Positions 56,919 through 64,000 of a DNA stretch of 64,000 bases are shown here, one piece after another. Source of the stretch: Phaeophleospora eucalypticola. Its lineage: Eukaryota; Ascomycota; Dothideomycetes; Mycosphaerellales; Mycosphaerellaceae. The notes beneath the pieces are model-generated. The model was not told where the DNA came from. It was given only the letters and a program-made list of their open reading frames with translations, and did not search any database. Position numbers and translations under genes: made by a program. The stretch's first letter is position 1. Every line of letters starts with the position of its first letter. The DNA is taken from contig JAKLNG010000002.1 in NCBI GenBank assembly GCA_022814565.1, positions 2,232,001-2,296,000 on the forward strand, read 5' to 3'.

Positions 56919-59588
56919 ATGGAGGAAGAAGGTGATGTTCGGGGCCCGCTCTTTGAGCACATCGTGTTCACCGTGATTCCTGGCGACGGGCTTGACGAGA
57001 CCTTGACGCGCGACATTGTTCAAGCTCTAACATCCAGCGGAGCGAGACACGTCCCATTACGCGAAGATGACAACGAGCTGGACGAAATCGAGACCCTCAC
57101 GCACATCATATCTACGCACGTCGACTTTCCACAATACAGTCAAGTCCTCCAACTAGGAATCTACGTCGTTAAGCCGGACTGGGTCTATCAGAGCATGAGG
57201 AAGAGGAAACTGGCGACTACACGGCAATACAGCCCAGACCCGAGTCAGTTCTTCCACAATGTGGTGGTCACGACCGCGGATCTACCTGAGGGCGACGCCG
57301 AAGCTATCGTTGGAGGCGTGATTGCTCTTGGAGGGCAGCATTCCCCTCGCATGAGCAAGGCAGTCACACACATCGTCACCAACAGCATGGAACATCCCAA
57401 GGTAGAAATGGCCGAGAACGTGGCGCAATGCAAAATCGTGTTGCCGCACTGGTTTCATGCATGTTTCTCTCTGGGCAAGAAGATCGGCGAGAGACCATAC
57501 TTGCTGCCAGATCCGGAGATTCTGAGGAGAGAGCACACATCGAATGTCCGTGCTTTGGCCTCACCACACATTGACGGGGCCACTTCTGCATCTCCTACCA
57601 AGACGCCCAATCTCACCCCTCCGCCAAGTCCCTCTTACCTGCGCAAGACGTTGAACGCCTTTAAGGGAAAAAAGGTCTTCCTGGCGGAGGACCTCGATCT
57701 TTCCGAAGATTTGGTTCAGATGCTCACCAAGCTGATCAGACACAGCGAAGGACTCGTTACATCCAGGGTCGACGATTCCGATATTTACATCGGCCACTTC
57801 CGGGAGGGACCAGAATACATTGCGGCTTCTCAGGCTGGCAAAGAGGTTGCAAATCTGTCATGGCTCTACCACGTCATCAACCGCAACAAATACACGAGCC
57901 CGCTGAGGAGACTGTTCCATTATCCGGTGCCCCGTGAAGGTGTGCGAGGATTCAAAAATTTAAAAATCAGCCTCTCAAACTACTCCGGCGAGGCGCGGAC
58001 CTACGTCGAAAACCTCATCCGTGCATGTGGCGCCGAGTACACGAAGACGATGAAGCAAGACAACACCCATTTGATCACGGCTCATAAGAGCGGCGAAAAG
58101 TGCGAGGCCGCCGCCGAATGGGACATCAATATTGTCAATCATCTATGGCTTGAAGAGAGCTACGCCAAATGCACAGCTCTGGCGATAAGCAATGCAAAGT
58201 ATACCACATTTCCGGCGAGGACGAATCTCGGCGAGGTGACCGGTCAGACGAGCCTCAGCATGAAAAGTGTTGAGCGAATCCACTTTCCCAAACCCCGATC
58301 TCCTCAAAAACAAGCCTCTGCACAAGGCTCAACTTCTCACAAGACCACGCCGGTCTCCGCCAAGGCCCCGTCTGGTGCCACTGGCCATGAAATGGAAATG
58401 GATGAGCCCGTGGTCATCGCGAATGACGACATGGAGCTCGACTCAGAAGCAGCCCCAACGACATCCAAGAAGCCTCGCGGTAGACCTCCGAAGTCCGCCA
58501 TGGCCACACCTCGCTTTGCTCCTGAAGAAAAGGAAAACGACTCCCCACAACCTTTGAGTACCGGTCGCGCGGCAAAGAACAAAGCTCTCGATAGCATTCA
58601 TGGGTCAGCAGCTGACATTGCCCAATACCAGAGAGAGCGGGCTCGCAAGGGGGGCGTCATCTACGGTGGACGGCGAGAAAGTGCACAAGAATCGTCCCCA
58701 GCGCCTCAGCGGACCTCCAAGAAGCGTCCTAGCGACGAGTACGACCCTACTGGGATGGGTAGTGACCTCAGCGATGGAGAGACGCAGGACGCTCGAGCAA
58801 AGCAGACGAAAAAGGCCAAGACAGCAGCGACGCCGGCATTGCCACCCGTCGAGTACAGAATGATGGTCACTGGCGACGAAAGATGGAACAACAATGCCAA
58901 GAAAGAATCCAGCGACAGAACCACACTCCGAGGCTTAGGCATCCAGCTGACACAAGATCCAAAGGCTGTTGACATACTCGTTGCCCCCAAAATCCTACGC
59001 ACGAAGAAATTTGTCTGTGCTTTGGCATCGGCGCCGCTCGTCGTGGACAGTTCTTTCTTGGACACCGCATTGAACAAGAAGAAGCTCATAGAAGACCCTC
59101 CCATGCTCAAGGATCGAGATGGTGAAGATCGGCTCGGCTTCAAGCTATGTGACGCTCTCGAGCGCGCAAAAGCGAACAAACGAAAGCTGTTCCGAGGCTG
59201 GACAATATTTGTCACAGAAGATATCAACGGCGGCTTCGAGACGTACAAAGATATCATCAGTATGAATGGTGGATCCGCAATGCTGTACAAAGGCCGACTG
59301 GGTGTGACAGTGACGAAGCGTCAGGGGCGTGATGACCCCGAGGCTGGTGAAGAGGCCAGTAACCAAGGCGATGACGAAGAGCGTGATTTCGTCTACCTGA
59401 TTTCGGGTAAGACGGCAGGGGAGGTGAAGCTGTGGAAGACGTTCCGGGAGAATGCGTCGAAGCAGGATCTGGAAGCCCGCATTGTTGCATCAGACTGGCT
59501 GCTCAACGCTGCCATGAGCCAGATGATCACTCTGGACCAGAAATGGCTGCTCAATGAGGAAGATATCATGAGTCAACGTAAAGGTTGA
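56919..59588 (+). CDS. Multi-BRCT genome-stability protein (Rtt107/Brc1-like)
   Basis: Intronless frame of 889 residues from the ATG at 56919; the upstream 15 codons are open, but the chosen ATG directly precedes the conserved start. Four BRCT repeats lie in the first 430 residues (for example VVKPDWVYQSM, IVLPHWFHACF, VANLSWLYHVI, IVNHLWLEESY). A disordered, basic, AT-hook-like linker (KKPRGRPPK) spans about 440-640. Two BRCT repeats at the C-terminus complete the Rtt107/Brc1 layout. These proteins bind phosphorylated H2A at stalled forks and scaffold Slx4 and SMC5/6. The layout is complete, with no break seen. Confidence 0.9.
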   Translation: MEEEGDVRGPLFEHIVFTVIPGDGLDETLTRDIVQALTSSGARHVPLREDDNELDEIETLTHIISTHVDFPQYSQVLQLGIYVVKPDWVYQSMRKRKLATTRQYSPDPSQFFHNVVVTTADLPEGDAEAIVGGVIALGGQHSPRMSKAVTHIVTNSMEHPKVEMAENVAQCKIVLPHWFHACFSLGKKIGERPYLLPDPEILRREHTSNVRALASPHIDGATSASPTKTPNLTPPPSPSYLRKTLNAFKGKKVFLAEDLDLSEDLVQMLTKLIRHSEGLVTSRVDDSDIYIGHFREGPEYIAASQAGKEVANLSWLYHVINRNKYTSPLRRLFHYPVPREGVRGFKNLKISLSNYSGEARTYVENLIRACGAEYTKTMKQDNTHLITAHKSGEKCEAAAEWDINIVNHLWLEESYAKCTALAISNAKYTTFPARTNLGEVTGQTSLSMKSVERIHFPKPRSPQKQASAQGSTSHKTTPVSAKAPSGATGHEMEMDEPVVIANDDMELDSEAAPTTSKKPRGRPPKSAMATPRFAPEEKENDSPQPLSTGRAAKNKALDSIHGSAADIAQYQRERARKGGVIYGGRRESAQESSPAPQRTSKKRPSDEYDPTGMGSDLSDGETQDARAKQTKKAKTAATPALPPVEYRMMVTGDERWNNNAKKESSDRTTLRGLGIQLTQDPKAVDILVAPKILRTKKFVCALASAPLVVDSSFLDTALNKKKLIEDPPMLKDRDGEDRLGFKLCDALERAKANKRKLFRGWTIFVTEDINGGFETYKDIISMNGGSAMLYKGRLGVTVTKRQGRDDPEAGEEASNQGDDEERDFVYLISGKTAGEVKLWKTFRENASKQDLEARIVASDWLLNAAMSQMITLDQKWLLNEEDIMSQRKG

Positions 59589-59885
59589 GTCTCGGCGATT
59601 CATCTATGCTCATCATGACATGCTGGAGTTGACAGAGCTGTACAGGGTTTCCATGGGGCTTCAGGCCGGTGCTGAGGAAGAAATGGCGATGTCGAATTGA
59701 TAGGCAGCTTGGCGATGCTGCAGTGACACTTTAGCGTGGCGTTTGTAAAGGTGGAGATCACTTGTTCACCTTCTTGGTAGTCATGAATTGCAATGGAATA
59801 TTCACTGCTGTCAATCGAATTGTTCTCATGGAACTAAATTCATTCTTTTGCGACGACATATTTCACATGGCTGAAGCGCAGCCCA

Positions 59886-61244
59886 TCACAGCTTTGATTT
59901 ACTTGTCATTTCCTTCTGAAGATCGCCGACCCAATCGCTCTTCATCACACGCTGGTATTCCTCGCTCAGCTGGATTTTGGCATGCTTTGGAACCTGGCTC
60001 CACTGCTTCCTTTCCGCGTCCTCGAGCTGCTTCCACCTCTCCAGCTCCGGAACTACCCAGTCAGTGACTGCGTCCGCCGTCTTCCCAACGACTTCCATTG
60101 GTATCAGATGACCCACCCCTGCAAAGGTCACCTCGGCCACCCTCCTTTTCTTCACACCTCCAGAACCGCCTACGCCAATGCCCGTATGGCTCAGTTTGTC
60201 GGCCTTGAGAACCGGTTCCGAGAGGTCCGACTCGTCGCCAAACACGTAGAAGACGCTTGGCCGCACGTAGGGAAGCTTTTTGAAAGTGGCGAGGGGTTCT
60301 GGTCGATAGAAAGGGTGCGAGGGCGAAGTCTCGGGGTCTACGTCCATATGCGTCAAGGGATTTGGCTCTGTCGAGGGTGAAGGGTACTCTGGCGTTGGGA
60401 AGTTGGGGCGAAGGAATGTCATGACTTCTTGGTGTTTGGTTGTCGCTAGGGTGACTTCGCGCTCGGAGTCTTTGTCTGGCTGGACTGATGCGGTGCTTGG
60501 GTCTGCGGACACTGTTGGCAAGAGGTTCGTTCGTGTTTGGACTTCCGGGTAGAGGTAGGTTGGCAATTCGCGCAGACCGTGGTCGATCCACTTGTCCAGC
60601 ACTCTTGCGTCCCATCGCTGATAGAACTTTGACTTTTTGAAGGCGGCCTCCGCATCCTTCTTGCTCGGCCATCTATCTCTACGTTTCGTTGAGAGCTTCG
60701 CAGGTCCATAGTTTCCTTGCACAGATGGCAGCCTCTGGATTACAGGATCAATCAAGATCAAGCTCGTGAAAAGTCGCGGATGCATCAGAGATAAGTTGAT
60801 GAGATTATTGCCTCCCATGCTGTGCCCGATGCCGATCAGAGGTCGCTTCATGTGCTGGCGGAAGTGATTGACCATGAGAAACAGATCTCGTGGATGGTCC
60901 CACCACGATGGGTCGTTGCCCAGCTTTGATTCATTGAGAACACCAGATTGGCCTTGGTGTGCGACATCTGCGATCCAGATGCTCCGTATCCGGATGTTCC
61001 GGGCCTTTAGGCGCTCGTAGAGATCGTCCCATAGAGGTTCATACAGTTCTTTCGGGAAGCCGTTCGCATGAGCGCCAATGATCGTTACGTCGCCTTCATC
61101 AGGCTTCGATTGCGCCTTTGGAGTGTACTGCTTGACTGCGAGAAGGAGCTCATCCTCCTGATCATCTGTTGTGGCTCTTGGGTACTCTCTGATATGTGCG
61201 GTGGGGATCGCATGTTTCTGTATCTTGAAGTGAGTAGTCGACAT
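59886..61244 (-). CDS. Peroxisomal alpha/beta hydrolase (AKT2/Lpx1-like)
   Basis: Intronless frame of 452 residues from the ATG at 61244. The alpha/beta hydrolase fold shows the oxyanion region GAHANGFPKELYEP, nucleophile elbow GHSMGG (Ser about residue 155) and catalytic His in FAGVGHLIP near residue 390. The protein ends in SKL, the canonical PTS1 peroxisomal import signal. This family includes yeast Lpx1 and the AKT2-type proteins known from Alternaria host-selective metabolite clusters, but most fungal members have ordinary peroxisomal lipid roles. Confidence 0.88.
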   Translation of the reverse strand: MSTTHFKIQKHAIPTAHIREYPRATTDDQEDELLLAVKQYTPKAQSKPDEGDVTIIGAHANGFPKELYEPLWDDLYERLKARNIRIRSIWIADVAHQGQSGVLNESKLGNDPSWWDHPRDLFLMVNHFRQHMKRPLIGIGHSMGGNNLINLSLMHPRLFTSLILIDPVIQRLPSVQGNYGPAKLSTKRRDRWPSKKDAEAAFKKSKFYQRWDARVLDKWIDHGLRELPTYLYPEVQTRTNLLPTVSADPSTASVQPDKDSEREVTLATTKHQEVMTFLRPNFPTPEYPSPSTEPNPLTHMDVDPETSPSHPFYRPEPLATFKKLPYVRPSVFYVFGDESDLSEPVLKADKLSHTGIGVGGSGGVKKRRVAEVTFAGVGHLIPMEVVGKTADAVTDWVVPELERWKQLEDAERKQWSQVPKHAKIQLSEEYQRVMKSDWVGDLQKEMTSKSKL

Positions 61245-61737
61245 GGCGCGAATGGGTGGTAGCAAAATGGCAGAATGGAGATGCGAGCGATCAACTGGCT
61301 GTTGCGATATCTATGAGTGGGAGTCGTGTCGTCGGTCGACTGTGGCCCGAGGTTGCCGATGCTTCTTGCCGGCTTCCGGTGACCGGCAGATGGGTCATGG
61401 GTAAGAAGTAGAAACCAGCACTCAACATGAGACGAAACGACTAGATGCAGAAGTAGTCGCAATAGACATGCGCCCACATGGCGACAAGGACCCGAATGGA
61501 GCCAAATGCACAAGACCCAATCGATCAGGTCTTCGCGATCCTAAGGTTCATCCACCCACCACGAGATGTACCCCACGACGGCAACACGGATGTACCTTGT
61601 ACACCTTTCACCTCACATTCTACCGGTATCGCTCATACAACCTAGAGCTTGAGAGTAACAACAGAGCAGCGAAGAGTTCCATGATTTCTTCTCAACACCT
61701 GAAATATTAAATCCTCAGGGGGAAAGATCGATTCCAA
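61245..61737. other. Divergent promoter between hydrolase and monooxygenase
   Basis: About 490 bases between two divergent start codons, so both genes may be co-regulated. No copy of the GTGGTGCCAC element was found here. Confidence 0.6.
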
Positions 61738-63643
61738 ATGGCTCAACCAAACGGTACTCGCCAAAGCAACTGGGAAAGCGCAATCCCAGTGGCGAACGGC
61801 GTATCTCCTAGAACCAACGGAATTCACGAACCAGGACAAACATATCCAGCATCAAGACAAGACTATATCGACCGAATCACAGTCCCTCTCAATGACGTTC
61901 CAGCATGGACACCAACGAAGAAGCTGCGAGTTGCCATCATCGGAGCAGGCTTCTCGGGAATGACCATGGCGCAGAAGCTCCAACACAAGCATGCCGCAGA
62001 GATGTCGCAACTTCTCGATTTCGTCATCTACGAAGCACGCTCGACCGTCGGAGGAACATGGGATGCTAATACCTACCCAGGCGTCCGCTGCGACGTCCCT
62101 AGTTCAATTTTTGCCTTCGGGTTCGAACCAAACCCGGAGTGGACCCACTTTTTTTCTGAAGGTCGAGAAATACAGGAGTATTTCGAAGCGACTGTAAAGA
62201 AGTGGGATCTAGCAAAACACGTGCGTTTCAAGCATCGCGTGGAGGATGCTTGCTGGATAGAGGACCGGGCACAATGGAGACTCCAAGTGTCGAATGATGG
62301 TCAGACGTTCGAGGATCATGTTGATATCCTTATATCAGCCCGGGGGTTCCTTTCGACTTGGCGCTGGCCGAACATCAAAGGGCTGCACGATTTCAAGGGA
62401 CAGAAAGTCCATAGTGCCGGTTGGGATCATTCGTACGACTATTCGCACAAACGCATCGCTGTGATCGGAAATGGCTCCAGCGGGATCCAGATACTGCCAG
62501 AGATGGCCAAACTTGAGGGTACACAGGTAACTAGCTTCCAGTGCGTGAACTGCATCCCATGACTCCTATGCCTGGTTCAGATGTCTGACGCTGTGATAGA
62601 CGTGGTCCGACATGGGTCGTCTCTCGCCACCAGCCGGCGAAGCTCATGGGTAGAGATGATCCAAACCCCAATCCAGCTTACACTGAAGAAGACAAGGCTC
62701 GGTTGCGGGACCCTGAAGAGCTCCGCCAATATCGAAAGAAGGTACAGGCTGGAATCAACCGCAACTTCAAGTTGTTTGTGAAAGGTACACTGGCCGTTCG
62801 GCACCGATTGTCCCCGATTTTACTAAAGCATGAACAGGCTCCGCGTACAATGCTGAAATGACCGACTTCGCGCGCGACCAAATGGCTTCGAGTCTCAATC
62901 ATGACCCAGAGCTCTGCGAGAAGCTCATCCCAAAGTACGAGCTCGGCTGTCGTAGGGTCACGCCCGGAAACGGCTACCTCGAGGCTTTTACGCAATCCAA
63001 TGTGCACCTGACCAGTAGTGCCATCGCAGAGGTCAAACCAGATGGCATTCTCACAGATGATGGAAACTTCCATCCATGCGATGTCATTGTGTGCGCAACT
63101 GGCTTTGATATTTCTCAGGTCCCTTCTTTCCCATTGACAGGTCGAGACGATATCAGCCTCAGCGAGAAATGGAAAGACGAGCCGGAAAGTTACATATCTC
63201 TCGCGTGTCCGGATATGCCTAACCTGTTCTTCTTCACCGGACCCAACGCCACTGTTGGACATGGATCCCTCATCTTTTCGCTGGACTGGAGCGCTGAGTG
63301 GATGATCAAGTGGATGCAGAAGATAGCGTACGAGGATATTGCCTCTGTGGCGCCGAAGCAAGAAGTCGTTGATGAATTCGTCCGCTACGGAGATCAGATC
63401 CACAAGACGCTGACCTGGACCGGTGGTTGCCGGTCGTGGTACAAGGCGAATCGAGTAGATGGTCGCGTAACGGCCACATTCGCAGGAAGTGCCATCCTTT
63501 ATGAGAAATTGGTGAATGGAAGATTGAGGCCAGAAGACTTCGAGATCCGGTATCGAAGTGCGAACCGGTTCCGCTTCCTGGGCAATGGTTTTACCGAGTA
63601 CGAGCTGACGGAGGGCAACGACTTGAGCTACTATATCCCATAG
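61738..63643 (+). CDS. Baeyer-Villiger-type flavin monooxygenase
   Basis: Three exons (61738-62540, 62600-62784, 62838-63643) give 597 residues. The FAD motif IIGAGFSG lies near residue 67, the NADPH motif VIGNGSSG near residue 243, and between them FKGQKVHSAGW fits the Baeyer-Villiger fingerprint FxGxxxHxxxW. A late ATGFD motif supports the class. Such enzymes insert oxygen beside a ketone, or hydroxylate. The substrate is unknown. It is divergent from the peroxisomal hydrolase, which could open the resulting ester or lactone; that pairing is inference. Confidence 0.9.
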
Positions 63644-63680
63644 AATAAGGAAGCTCAAGCCTGAGCTCCATAACATCTTC

Positions 63681-64000
63681 TCAGCTTTTCTCTTCCCCCT
63701 CAACAAAGGCGAGGTCTCCCGTTTTGCCAAGAGCGTGAGCGGCTGCTTCCTCGAGTAAGATGCCCATAGCAAGCAGCGCGGTCTCATCCATGCTTCGAAA
63801 GTCGTCTCGCGTATCTTCTAGGTGTCCAGCGCTGTAGAAGTCCGACACGTACATGTGAATGTGCTTGAGCAAATCTGAGTCTGGAAGCTCGGCGCCTGGA
63901 GGGAGATTGCGGTTTGCGAAGTAGACATCGTTCTCCTGGTATCGGACAGGCGCGTCCTTGCGGCTGAACAAGACGTGATCGGGAGGCGCGGGCTTCTTGT
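63681..64000 (-). CDS. C-terminal end of an unidentified protein (cut by window edge)
   Basis: An open frame enters from the right edge and stops at 63681. About 106 residues are visible, with a conserved-looking block (RYQENDVYFANRNLP, then LLKHIHMYVSDFYS). It converges with the monooxygenase with only 37 bases between the stops. I do not recognise the family. Confidence 0.7.
   Translation of the reverse strand, partial: KKPAPPDHVLFSRKDAPVRYQENDVYFANRNLPPGAELPDSDLLKHIHMYVSDFYSAGHLEDTRDDFRSMDETALLAMGILLEEAAAHALGKTGDLAFVEGEEKS

Noticed and set aside
58370..58380. Near-copy CTGGTGCCAC of the cluster repeat
   Set aside because: One mismatch and inside the BRCT coding region, far from any cluster promoter.
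62678..63787. 369-codon minus-strand frame
   Set aside because: Antisense to exons of the Baeyer-Villiger monooxygenase, whose motifs are certain.
1..64000. tRNA, rRNA, transposon and CRISPR signals
   Set aside because: Looked for cloverleaf boxes, long terminal or inverted repeats, transposase-like frames and spaced repeats by eye; none could be supported.

Overview
The window is nuclear DNA of a filamentous ascomycete (Pezizomycotina). Many short introns of about 47-80 bases with GT...AG ends break most genes. The genes are typical of fungi: a two-subunit fatty acid synthase, an NRPS ending in a condensation domain, a CFEM receptor, a GPI phospholipase B, MET10 and Acl4. A Dothideomycete is plausible but not demonstrated. 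Gene models with introns were spliced by eye; in each spliced model that is complete in the window the exon lengths sum to a whole number of codons.

Positions 1 to about 28,900 look like a secondary-metabolite cluster. In order they hold: the N-terminal third of a FAS beta subunit (minus, cut by the left edge), a thioredoxin-reductase-like dithiol flavoprotein (minus), a 17-exon ABCC-type ABC transporter (plus), a 3,321-residue NRPS (plus), a complete FAS alpha subunit (plus) and an alpha/beta hydrolase (plus). The NRPS reads T-C-C*-A-T-C-A-T-C. It starts with a carrier domain rather than an adenylation domain, one condensation domain lacks its catalytic histidine, and there is no thioesterase. 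The FAS alpha lacks the C-terminal phosphopantetheinyl transferase region of housekeeping FAS. The simplest reading is that the dedicated FAS makes a fatty acyl chain that is placed on the first carrier domain of the NRPS and joined to two amino acids, whose adenylation pockets look almost identical. The product would be a lipo-dipeptide or a cyclic form of it. The transporter and flavoprotein would handle export and thiol/disulfide chemistry or protection.

The strongest unexplained signal is a 10-base inverted repeat, GTGGTGCCAC. I found it exactly five times, each copy 97-275 bases upstream of a start codon, covering every one of the six cluster genes (one copy sits in the divergent flavoprotein/ABC promoter). 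I found no exact copy elsewhere. It looks like the operator of a pathway-specific regulator that is not in this window, and it suggests the cluster's right border lies after the hydrolase.

Positions 29,500 to 64,000 are mostly ordinary chromosomal genes: an SDR with an odd in-frame upstream leader, a small mitochondrial protein, a CFEM-7TM receptor, sulfite reductase alpha (MET10), a low-complexity protein, a PP2A activator (PTPA), a SANT-like nuclear protein, phospholipase B, a LisH/WD40 protein, an HMG-box regulator, the Rpl4 chaperone Acl4, a Gir2/RWDD1-type RWD protein, an Rtt107/Brc1-type BRCT protein, a peroxisomal alpha/beta hydrolase (ends SKL), a Baeyer-Villiger-type monooxygenase, and the end of one unidentified gene. 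I saw no tRNA, rRNA, transposon or CRISPR array.
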